Assembly (NCBI GenBank): GCA_964469565.1
Contig: CAYXZD010000005.1
Location: 62,001 to 126,000 of the forward strand
Length of the DNA stretch: 64,000 bases
DNA from: GCA-2720975 sp964469565
GTDB lineage: Bacteria > Planctomycetota > UBA1135 > GCA-002686595
Reading direction: 5' to 3'
Within the stretch, counting starts at the first letter, position 1, and each line of letters opens with the position of its first letter. Below, one piece after another: positions 8,454 to 16,133 of this stretch. The position numbers and the translations under genes are program-made. The notes under the pieces are model-generated. The model had not been told where the DNA came from and did no database searches. It was given only the letters and a program-made list of their open reading frames with translations.

Positions 8454-9191
8454 ATGGGCACGGCTCCGACTGCGCCCAAGTTTCCCATGCAGCCCACCCA
8501 TTCTACCCACGCGTTTGCCTCCACCCTGTCGGCAACGGCTCCCCCCCTGGCTGGGGAGGGAACGCAGCGACAGATTCTCACCCTACCCGATGTCCAGCGG
8601 CTCCTCGCTGGAAAGGACGAACGATCCAGACTCGCCACCCTAGCCCACGGCGATCCACTGAACATGTACGAGTCCGCCCGACGCTGGCTTCGGCGGGCCT
8701 GCCTGCTGTACGAAGTGGAGCCTTTCGTGAAAAGGGCGTGCGTTGCATTGTGCTCCCAGCAAGCTGTCTTCGACAAGCAGACATCGTTCTGCGACGAGGC
8801 TGGCCAGAGCCGCATCCCCCTCGAATGCTGGCTCGATCCGATCCATCGACGGACCGCTGACGTCTTGCATGCCCAAGACCAGAGGGCAGAGCAGGAGGGA
8901 CAGGCCCTGCCCGAACCCCTGCCCGCACGTTTCCATTGCCTGCAAGCGGTGTTGGGGATCGAGGACTGCAACCTAAGGGTGGCTTGCATCCACGCAAACG
9001 CCTTACCCGATCGAGAGCGCAGCGCCTTCTTCCACTTGATCATTCGGGGCATGGGCCTAGCGGATTACTCACGATCCCATGGCATGAACGCAGAAACGGC
9101 CCGCCAAGCATTGGCGGATGCACTCAAGACTATCGGGCACGGCCAAGATCTATGTGCGCCCTATTCCCCAACCCCCATGGAGCAAGCATGA
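8454..9191 (+). CDS. Sigma-70 region 4-like helix-turn-helix protein
   Basis: 245-aa soluble protein. Its C-terminal 65 residues (LPDRERSAFFHLIIRGMGLADYSR, then NAETARQALADALKTI) have the pattern of sigma-70 region 4: a leading LP-x-RER helix, then a helix-turn-helix ending in a regularly spaced Ala/Leu helix. The N-terminal half contains ESARRWLRRACLLYEVEPF, loosely like sigma region 2, but without a clear core-binding motif. It is therefore either a very divergent ECF-like sigma factor or an HTH regulator. GGAGG sits only 1 nt before ATG 8454, so the true start may be the in-frame ATG at 8487. Its stop overlaps the next gene's start (ATGA at 9188-9191), implying translational coupling. Confidence 0.6.
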   Translation: MGTAPTAPKFPMQPTHSTHAFASTLSATAPPLAGEGTQRQILTLPDVQRLLAGKDERSRLATLAHGDPLNMYESARRWLRRACLLYEVEPFVKRACVALCSQQAVFDKQTSFCDEAGQSRIPLECWLDPIHRRTADVLHAQDQRAEQEGQALPEPLPARFHCLQAVLGIEDCNLRVACIHANALPDRERSAFFHLIIRGMGLADYSRSHGMNAETARQALADALKTIGHGQDLCAPYSPTPMEQA

Positions 9192-10243
9192 GCCCCACAA
9201 TTCAAACGTCCGGTGTCGAGAAGGTGAGCAATGAACTGCAAGAGCTCATCCGAGAAGTGACACAGGGTGGCAACTCCATCTTTATGCAGACTCCTCCGAG
9301 CCCGTTGGGTGGTTCCCCACTAGATCCTCTGTACACAGACCAGGCATCGGGGTGGACACCGTCAGCCGCACACCTGGCCGTACACTATCGCGAGGAGCTT
9401 GCCTCCTTCATGCGGCAGGGTTGGGACAGTTGGGTAACCCGTTCCAGCTGCTTGGACACGGCTCACCCATCCGGTCTGGATCGAGAAGAGCGTCTTTCCC
9501 CTGACTTCATCGTGCGGCAGGGTACGAGCTTCCTCCAGGAATTGCCCCCAGCGCATGAAAACGACTCTCCCCCCGCCTCCGCCATGGGGCTTTGCCGGGA
9601 GATGATCGATGGAGGGTGCGAATTGAACTCCGAGAGTTCACTACGCCTCATTCAGGCGGCCCGACAGTTGACAGACACCGACAAGATGCGGGTCTGCCAT
9701 GCCAAGGCCCTCATGGACTACGGCGAAGACGCACAAGGTGAACGCTTGGCCCTGACTTGTACAGGCTTGGGAACTGCCCCCCTCGTTCGAGCGAGTGCCT
9801 GGTCATTCATCGCTCAGTCCAAGCTCAAGAGTGTGGCGACTCCTACGACCGGCCACACACCCGTCGACGGGACTCAACGTCTGGGCTCGCCCCAATATCG
9901 AGCAGGGCAAGGCGAGTCGGTCAACGCGTGGATTGATGCACGCGATGCATACGTGCGCGCGTCTCAACTCGATCCGAGCACGACGATCTACAGCTTGGCG
10001 GGCTTCTTGAGCAGCCTCGTCATCGGAGATGCCAACGCAGCCTTGCAGGAAGCTGAATGTCTCGAAGCCCACAGTTCCTGGGGCGACGCAGAGATGTTCG
10101 CCCAGGCGGGCCACTTTTCCGCCCGCTACACACGGGCTCATCCGGCCCGTGCGAACGAATTCCAATCCACCCTCACTAAGATCGAAAGCCAACTCGGTCC
10201 CATTGCCTGGTACATCGCCCATGAAGTTTCTCAATCCAACTAA
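9188..10243 (+). CDS. Unknown soluble partner protein with TPR-like C-terminus
   Basis: 351-aa protein starting at ATG 9188, overlapping the stop of the sigma-like gene by 4 bp. No signal peptide or membrane segment is visible, so it is probably cytoplasmic. The C-terminal third (AWIDARDAYVRASQLDP followed by paired helices) has the spacing of a tetratricopeptide-like repeat; the N-terminal two thirds match nothing I recognise. The tight coupling to a transcription-factor-like gene suggests a regulator or sensor partner, but this is inference. The reading frame continues open upstream inside the previous gene; that part is a shadow. Confidence 0.62.
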   Translation: MSPTIQTSGVEKVSNELQELIREVTQGGNSIFMQTPPSPLGGSPLDPLYTDQASGWTPSAAHLAVHYREELASFMRQGWDSWVTRSSCLDTAHPSGLDREERLSPDFIVRQGTSFLQELPPAHENDSPPASAMGLCREMIDGGCELNSESSLRLIQAARQLTDTDKMRVCHAKALMDYGEDAQGERLALTCTGLGTAPLVRASAWSFIAQSKLKSVATPTTGHTPVDGTQRLGSPQYRAGQGESVNAWIDARDAYVRASQLDPSTTIYSLAGFLSSLVIGDANAALQEAECLEAHSSWGDAEMFAQAGHFSARYTRAHPARANEFQSTLTKIESQLGPIAWYIAHEVSQSN

Positions 10244-10400
10244 CCTGAAACGTGTCGTCTTGATGGGGTTGCTCCTCTTGGGATGCGCCCTCGTCACGGT
10301 CGAGGTCTATGCCGGCCACCATCACAGTTCCGGCGGGCCGGGAGTCCTGCCCCCCCCTGCCATGGGAATTGGAGCTCGCCACCACTACGGTCACGGCTAG
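10221..10400 (+). CDS. Small exported His/Gly/Pro-rich peptide
   Basis: 59-aa ORF whose ATG (10221) lies 23 nt inside the end of the upstream gene in another frame. It consists of a basic start (MKFLNPTNLKR), a hydrophobic core (VVLMGLLLLGCALVTVEVYA) typical of a signal peptide, and a mature tail of about 28 residues rich in His, Gly and Pro (GHHHSSGGPG, then GARHHYGHG). The clustered His residues suggest metal binding. LLGC could act as a lipobox, although VYA-G fits signal peptidase I better. It is the third member of an overlapping cluster with the sigma-like gene. No known family. Confidence 0.55.
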   Translation: MKFLNPTNLKRVVLMGLLLLGCALVTVEVYAGHHHSSGGPGVLPPPAMGIGARHHYGHG

Positions 10401-10506
10401 CAGGCACTTCCCAATCACGACAAGCGGAAGGAGAGGCGGTGAGGAGGATTGAGCACCCCCAGCAGGGACTCCCCAATGACGGCTACGAATCCGAATAGGC
10501 TGCGAA

Positions 10507-10530
10507 GTCCCGTCCGCTTTTGGGCGGGAC
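10507..10530. other. Inverted repeat in the gap before comM
   Basis: GTCCCGTCC-GCTTTT-GGGCGGGAC forms a 9-bp stem with one G-T pair and a 6-nt loop. It is followed at once by a second small hairpin, CCGCA-GCC-TGCGG. There is no T-run after it on the + strand, so it is a weak terminator candidate for the 8454-10400 operon or a structured leader of comM. Confidence 0.4.
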
Positions 10531-10655
10531 GCCGCAGCCTGCGGTTCGATTGGGCCATGCATGACATCCGGCCCAAAATGGGCACGACTGGCCGCGCTCG
10601 TATGCCCAGCCAAGGCACGCTGGGCTCTCACTCAGAACTGAGAATCTGAGCTTTC

Positions 10656-12356
10656 TTGAAACCATCAGATTCGGGGATCGTCTTCAGGGATGTGGATACG
10701 ATTCGAGTAATGGGAGCCTCCCTCTCTGCAGGTGGCGCGGAGCGGGTCACGGTCGAAGGGCAATTCACTGCAAACTCCCACTCCAAGGCAGAGGTTCTCA
10801 TCACCGGGCTGCCCGACGCTGTGATTCGAGAGAGCCGCGGACGCATCTTGTGCGCCCTGCGCCAAAACCATCTGCAGCGGGGGGGCGGGAAGCTGTACCT
10901 CAATCTCGTCCCCGCGGCTCGCCCAAAGAGTGGGGAAATCCTCGACCTGCCGCTCGCCCTAGCCGGAGCGGGTGCCCAGGGGTATATCTCTCAAGCGCGC
11001 TTGGATAAGACCCTTTTCCTGGGGGAGGTGGGCATCGACGGGATCCTCCACGGCGTGCCAGGTGGACTGGCTGCGGGCCTGGCTGCCAGGCGAGAGGGTT
11101 TTGAAACACTGGTTGCCCCGCCGGCCACTGCAAGAGAGGCATCATTCGTACCCGGCCTAAAGGTGTTCGCCGCCAACCACCTTTCTGAGGTCGTCGCCCA
11201 TCTCAATCCCCAGGGAACTCCAATCACCCCGCTGCCCCATCCTCCCCAGCAGGAAGGGAAATGCAGCACGGCTCAGTTTGATGCGGTCCGCGGCCAGTCC
11301 GTCGCCAAGCATGCCCTGTGTGTGGCAGCCGCCGGGGGACACGGCATGCTCATGGTCGGGCCTCCGGGCGCGGGTAAGACCCTGCTTGCAAAAAGCCTCA
11401 TCGACCTCCTCAGCCTCCCCGACATCGACGAACAACTCGAACTGTCCGCCTGCGATTCAGTTGAAGGCTCATGGCCAGGAAAACTACCCACGCGCCGGCC
11501 CCTGAGGGCCCCCCACCACAGCACGACCCATGCAGGTCTAATCGGCGGAGGGTCTCCCCTGTGCGCGGGAGAGGTCTCCCGCGCTCACCACGGGGTTCTC
11601 TTTCTCGATGAATTGCCCGAGTTTCGCCGAGAGGTGTTGGAAGCTCTCCGTCAACCACTCGAATCAGGCGAGGTCCATCTCGCACGGGCGGGAAGACACG
11701 CTTGCCTGCCCGCCCGCTTCCAACTCATCACTGCCATGAACCCTTGTCCTTGTGGGTTCCACGGCCACCCCCGTGTTCCTTGCGCCTGCGCCCCCCGCAG
11801 CGTCACTCGCTATCGCCAACGCATTTCCGGTCCACTCCTCGACCGAATCGACCTGCGACTGGAAATCCCCCCCACTGACGTTCACGAGCTCTTGCCCGAA
11901 TTGCCAAGGGGGCCGAAGTCAAGTGCATGCCCACAACCTCAGCCTAGTCACCCAGAGTCCACGGACCCTGCACCTTCCACCGCCAGAGCCATGAACTCGA
12001 TCACATACCCGGGAACCACTGATGCTCACCGGGGATTATCAGGGGCCTCAGCCCTCAAACTCATCGCACTCGCCGGTCGGACGAGGACGGCACGGGGCCA
12101 GTCGGTCCCCAATGCCCGCTTGGCCACTCAAGAACTTGACCAGCATTGCACCATCGATGCCGAATCCCGGGAGATTCTCCAGCAGTTCGCGGTGCACCGG
12201 GGCTTTTCAGCCCGAGCCCTACAGTCCCTACGCCGGGTCGCCCGTACCCTCGCCGACCTAGAGGGAGAACACAAGGTTCAATCCTCTCACCTCGCCGGTG
12301 CATTCGCCCTGCGGGCCCCATTGAACCTGAACGGCAGACAGCGGGGCACTGCATGA
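10656..12356 (+). CDS. comM: ComM/YifB family Mg-chelatase-like AAA+ ATPase
   Basis: Hexameric AAA+ protein. In Gram-negative transformation ComM is a helicase that drives branch migration of incoming DNA. Domains in order: N-terminal Lon-protease-like fold (ITGLPDAVIRESRGRI, LNLVPAARPKSGEILDLPLALA), Walker A GPPGAGKT (235-242), Walker B GVLFLDELPEF, the Mg-chelatase zinc-like stretch MNPCPCGFHGHP and CACAPRSVTRYRQRISGPLLDRIDL, then the C-terminal helical domain (RGFSARALQSLRRVARTLADLEG). At 566 aa it is slightly longer than E. coli YifB, with an insert rich in Pro/Ser near residue 430. The start given is TTG 10656; GTG 10692 and ATG 10710 are in frame, and 10692 fits the family N-terminus equally well. 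Confidence 0.9.
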   Translation: MKPSDSGIVFRDVDTIRVMGASLSAGGAERVTVEGQFTANSHSKAEVLITGLPDAVIRESRGRILCALRQNHLQRGGGKLYLNLVPAARPKSGEILDLPLALAGAGAQGYISQARLDKTLFLGEVGIDGILHGVPGGLAAGLAARREGFETLVAPPATAREASFVPGLKVFAANHLSEVVAHLNPQGTPITPLPHPPQQEGKCSTAQFDAVRGQSVAKHALCVAAAGGHGMLMVGPPGAGKTLLAKSLIDLLSLPDIDEQLELSACDSVEGSWPGKLPTRRPLRAPHHSTTHAGLIGGGSPLCAGEVSRAHHGVLFLDELPEFRREVLEALRQPLESGEVHLARAGRHACLPARFQLITAMNPCPCGFHGHPRVPCACAPRSVTRYRQRISGPLLDRIDLRLEIPPTDVHELLPELPRGPKSSACPQPQPSHPESTDPAPSTARAMNSITYPGTTDAHRGLSGASALKLIALAGRTRTARGQSVPNARLATQELDQHCTIDAESREILQQFAVHRGFSARALQSLRRVARTLADLEGEHKVQSSHLAGAFALRAPLNLNGRQRGTA

Positions 12357-12399
12357 GCGCGCTCAGCCCAGCCCCACCGCTGGCCTGCTGAGTCGACAC

Positions 12400-13671
12400 C
12401 TACTCGTGTCGCAGAGCCTCAACCGGATCCATGTTGGCCGCTCGCCAAGCCGGGTACAGGCCAAAAATGACACCCGTCGCCACCGAGATGGCAAAGGCGA
12501 ACACAGGCGCCTGCACGGTCACGATGGTGCGCATATCCCCAGCAGCTTCAACAATCTGCGGAATGATCAAGCCGAGGATTACGCCGGCCACACCTCCACA
12601 CCCCGATAGCACCACGGTCTCCACTAAGAACTGGGTCACAATGTGTCGGCGTTTGGCCCCTAGGGCCCGACGAATACCGATCTCGCGCGTACGCTCGGTC
12701 ACCGTCGCCAGCATCACATTCATGATGCCGATTCCGCCCACAAGCAATGAGATGCCAGCGATACTGGCAAGCACGATGGAGAAGATGCGCTTGGTCTCCT
12801 GGGCGCGTAACAGAAGTTCTAGGGGCACGATAACCTCATAGTCCTTTTGTTTGTGATTGTTGGTCAACATGGTGCGGCAAGCGTCCGCAATCATGGACAC
12901 GTCCGAATCCCGCTTGACCGACACGATGACTTCGTGCAGCTGCACTTCTTGAGCGTCCATTGTGCCGCTGCGAATCTTGATCTGTCGCTCACCAAAGATG
13001 CGCTGGCCCGTCTCTAGGGGGATGAAGACCTCGCCCCCCACCTCTGTTCCAGGGTCCCTTTGAATTGAACCGATGGGAGTCCGGGGATACATCACACCGA
13101 CCACGTCAAAGTAGTTTGCGCCCACCTTGACCTGCTCACCAAGGGCCGACTTGAACGGAAACAGATAGCGCGCCACCTCGTAGCCCACAACGCAAACGCC
13201 CGCCGTAGCGAGACCGTCCCGTTCGTGCAAAAAGCGGCCCTCCATCATGATCCGGCCTGTGACTTTCTGATAAGCGGGATCCACACACATGACTCGCGGC
13301 GAGCAGGAACGCGGCCCCGAACGCACCTCCTCGGGAACGTCTAGAATGGCCACGACAGCCTCAACTCCTGGGTATGTCTCTGCAACGCGCGCATGATCCT
13401 CATGGGTGAGCCCATATGAAAGCACGCGGGACTCTTGCTCGGAGACCATGTCCTCGGGGGGTTTGACGCTGCGCAGAATCACGTTGCGCGATCCCAGCTG
13501 GCGGATTTGTTCCTGGGCCTCAACGCTGGCGCCCTCGGCAATCGCCAGCATTGCAATCACGCTGGACACCCCGAACAGCACGCCAAGCGTTGTCAAGAAC
13601 GAGCGCAGCTTGTGGAGAAGCAGGCTGCTGATTCCGAGCCGTACGGCTCGCATAAGGGTGGAGGACTGCAT
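12400..13671 (-). CDS. MacB-like ABC transporter permease (FtsX fold)
   Basis: 423-aa inner-membrane permease. It begins with a MacB-type N-terminal membrane segment (LGISSLLLHKLRSFLTTLGVLFGVSSVIAML), followed by a periplasmic MacB_PCD domain, then three C-terminal helices of the FtsX domain (SLLVGGIGIMNVMLATVTER, then REIGIRRALGAKRRHI). It corresponds to the permease half of MacB, with the ATPase encoded separately just upstream (12 nt). It is the last gene of a four-gene exporter operon and converges with comM, 43 nt away. MacAB-type systems move peptides, lipoproteins or macrolides by a mechanotransmission mechanism; the substrate here is unknown. Confidence 0.92.
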   Translation of the reverse strand: MQSSTLMRAVRLGISSLLLHKLRSFLTTLGVLFGVSSVIAMLAIAEGASVEAQEQIRQLGSRNVILRSVKPPEDMVSEQESRVLSYGLTHEDHARVAETYPGVEAVVAILDVPEEVRSGPRSCSPRVMCVDPAYQKVTGRIMMEGRFLHERDGLATAGVCVVGYEVARYLFPFKSALGEQVKVGANYFDVVGVMYPRTPIGSIQRDPGTEVGGEVFIPLETGQRIFGERQIKIRSGTMDAQEVQLHEVIVSVKRDSDVSMIADACRTMLTNNHKQKDYEVIVPLELLLRAQETKRIFSIVLASIAGISLLVGGIGIMNVMLATVTERTREIGIRRALGAKRRHIVTQFLVETVVLSGCGGVAGVILGLIIPQIVEAAGDMRTIVTVQAPVFAFAISVATGVIFGLYPAWRAANMDPVEALRHE

Positions 13672-13683
13672 GGGCTAAGGGGA

Positions 13684-14436
13684 CTAGCGCTGGTTGAATT
13701 GCACGTCTTCGATGGTGCCGTCCTTGAGGCGCAAGATGCGCTCAGCACGCTCTCCCACGGAAGGCTCGTGGGTCACGATCAGGATTGTCTTCCCCTCATC
13801 ATGAAGTTCGTCAAAGAGCTCGAGAATCTCTTGAGCCGTCTTGCTATCGAGGTTGCCTGTAGCTTCATCGGCCAGAATCAATGCGGGGTCGTTGATCAGC
13901 GAGCGAGCAATGGCCACGCGCTGCTGTTGTCCACCTGAGAGTTCAGCCGGACGATGTTCGAGTCGGTCCCCAAGTCCCACACGCTGAGCGAGGGCAATCG
14001 CGCGCTCCTCGATCCCGTCGGGCGCATCATCCTGATAGAGCACCGGCATGAGGATGTTCTCAAGCACGTTCAGCTGCTGAATCAAGTTGTAGGACTGAAA
14101 AATGAAACCGAGCTCATTCCCTCTCAATTCAGAGAGTTGATCATCGTCGAGCCCGCTCACGGCCTGACCGCGCACACGATACTCACCGAAAGTGGGGCGA
14201 TCGATACAGCCAAGTATATTGAGCAGTGTTGATTTTCCAGAACCCGAACTTCCCATCACAGCCCAGTACTCCCCGCGGCCGAACTGAAAGCTCAGATTAT
14301 CGAGGGCTCGCACCTCTTCCCCGGCCATGGGATAGACGCGGGAAACGCCCTGCAGATCAGCCACAATCTCCCGGGACGATCCCCCCACATGGTCTGCATC
14401 GGCTCCGGAGCGGGTTTGGATGTCTGCCTCGTTCAC
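13684..14436 (-). CDS. MacB/LolD-type ABC transporter ATP-binding protein
   Basis: 250-aa ATPase that powers the adjacent permease. It carries Walker A GSSGSGKST (62-70), signature LSGGQ (166-170) and Walker B LILADEATGNLD (Asp190-Glu191), followed by a switch His (VTHEPS). The family-specific GNELGFIFQSYNLIQQLNVLENI is present. It is about 15 residues longer at the N-terminus than LolD. The start overlaps the stop of the upstream adaptor gene by 4 bp (ATGA on the minus strand), so the operon is translationally coupled. Confidence 0.94.
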   Translation of the reverse strand: MNEADIQTRSGADADHVGGSSREIVADLQGVSRVYPMAGEEVRALDNLSFQFGRGEYWAVMGSSGSGKSTLLNILGCIDRPTFGEYRVRGQAVSGLDDDQLSELRGNELGFIFQSYNLIQQLNVLENILMPVLYQDDAPDGIEERAIALAQRVGLGDRLEHRPAELSGGQQQRVAIARSLINDPALILADEATGNLDSKTAQEILELFDELHDEGKTILIVTHEPSVGERAERILRLKDGTIEDVQFNQR

Positions 14437-16133
14437 TGGTTGGAACCCGCTCCCGCACCATGGTCCGCACCGCCGCCAGGCCGACCGCCTCCTGATCTGA
14501 ATCGCTTGCGCGCAGCTGCCTGCTCTTCCTCCGACATGTTCTGGAAGCGCTCCCGCATGGCCTGCCGCTGTTCTTCACTGAGTCCACCGGACGCAGGGGG
14601 CCCCGTGGCTGCCTCTGGTTTTTCAGAAACGTCTCCCGATTCCAACTCTGGCAGGTCTTCTGGAGCGTCTTCCTCAGGAGGTGCCTGCGGCTCCCAGCTT
14701 GGGGGTGGAGACAGTAGGACGGTTTCACCCTCAGCGAGTCCTGAAACCACGTGGGCCCACTTGTTGTTGTCGTGCCCCACCTCAATGGAGCGTTGCTCGA
14801 TACTCCCGCCCTCCCGAACAAAGCAGATGGGCAGCCCCGCATCTAGAAACACGGATTGGACTGGGACGTACAAAACGTCCTGCAAGTCATCCACAAGGAT
14901 TTCGATGCTACAGGACATCCCGGGACGCATGTCTGCCACCTCCTGGGTCAGGGCAACCTCCGTGGCATACAAGCGTTGATTGGGATTGCTCATCCAGCTC
15001 CCAGAGTCAGCCACGGCGGCTACTGAGGCCACTTGCCCATGAAACACCTCGCCCCTCAGAGCATCGATCTTAATCAGACACGCAAGGCCCACCCTGACCT
15101 TGTCGAGCTTAGTCTCATGTAGGCTGACGTCCGCGACCATGCCCCCGGCGCGCGGAATGGTGACAATCGCTTGGCGTTCATACACCTCGGCCCCTTCTTG
15201 AGGCACCTGATCTTGCCCGTGTCGGGATCGCGTCCGTGCGTACACAACAAGGCCAGCCTCGGGCGCCCGCAAGACGCCCTTGGAAATCTGGTCCTTGAGT
15301 TTGTCGTGCTTTTCTTCCTGCCGCTCTAGCTCACGCTCGGCCGTGCGACGCGCCGCATCAAAGTCTACCAATCGCGCCGCAGCTTGCTTCTTGACGACCT
15401 CAAGGTCTCGCTGCCGCGACTCCACAGAGGCCTGCAGCTCCTTGCGCTTGGCCCGGTCGCCATAGGATTTCTTGAGATTGCGATCCCGCACCGCCTGATC
15501 GTGGGAGATTCCAGCACTGGTAACGTTGAGCTGATCGCGGTCCAGCTCTGTCTTTTGGACAAAGCCCTTTTCATAGAGCTTTGTCGTCCACGCCAGAGTC
15601 TCTTCAGCCTGCTTGATTCGCTCTTCAGCTAGAACAATAGCCTCATTGGCCCGGGCGAGCTCACCATCCCATTCTCCTTCATCAGCGATATAGGCCTCCA
15701 ACTTAAGCTGGGCGAGTTCCATGGAAAGTACGGCCTCAGCCTCATCACTCGCATTCTGAATGACCTGGATCTCGTACTGCTCTTGGGCTTTCACCAATGA
15801 GGAACGTGCCCGATCCACGCTAATGGCCTGATCAACGAGTCGATCCTCATGGCCTGATGTATCGAGCTCACACACCACATCGCCAGCCTCTACACGCGTG
15901 CCCTCCTCGATGAGGTAGATGATATTGGCACGGCCTTCCAGTTCATTCACGAGACGGGCGGAATCCTTGGCCTCAAGGTTGCCCCTAGACAGTTCGGAAA
16001 TGCGCAGGTCCCCCCGTTTGACCACAGCACCTGCGAGGGAATCGGTTTGTTCATCTCCTACCCCCCACATCATGGAATAGATGAGAATTGCAAGCAGGAC
16101 GAAAGGCACGGAGAGAGCGAGTTTTCGGTTCAT
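14433..16133 (-). CDS. MacA/HlyD-type periplasmic adaptor (membrane fusion protein)
   Basis: 566-aa adaptor linking the ABC permease to the outer-membrane channel. It has an N-terminal membrane anchor (LALSVPFVLLAILIYSMMWGVG), a split biotinyl-lipoyl half-motif (EEGTRVEAGDVVCELDTSG), and a long alpha-helical hairpin of about residues 90-290 with repeated E/K/R/Q. The second lipoyl half (ISKGVLRAPEAGLVVYA) and a beta-barrel follow. After the usual end near residue 475 comes an extra tail of about 90 residues: acidic and Pro-rich, then a charged helix SEEEQAAARKRFRSGGG and Gly-rich residues. This tail is probably disordered. Overlaps of 4 bp on both sides place it firmly in the operon. Confidence 0.92.
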   Translation of the reverse strand: MNRKLALSVPFVLLAILIYSMMWGVGDEQTDSLAGAVVKRGDLRISELSRGNLEAKDSARLVNELEGRANIIYLIEEGTRVEAGDVVCELDTSGHEDRLVDQAISVDRARSSLVKAQEQYEIQVIQNASDEAEAVLSMELAQLKLEAYIADEGEWDGELARANEAIVLAEERIKQAEETLAWTTKLYEKGFVQKTELDRDQLNVTSAGISHDQAVRDRNLKKSYGDRAKRKELQASVESRQRDLEVVKKQAAARLVDFDAARRTAERELERQEEKHDKLKDQISKGVLRAPEAGLVVYARTRSRHGQDQVPQEGAEVYERQAIVTIPRAGGMVADVSLHETKLDKVRVGLACLIKIDALRGEVFHGQVASVAAVADSGSWMSNPNQRLYATEVALTQEVADMRPGMSCSIEILVDDLQDVLYVPVQSVFLDAGLPICFVREGGSIEQRSIEVGHDNNKWAHVVSGLAEGETVLLSPPPSWEPQAPPEEDAPEDLPELESGDVSEKPEAATGPPASGGLSEEQRQAMRERFQNMSEEEQAAARKRFRSGGGRPGGGADHGAGAGSNQ

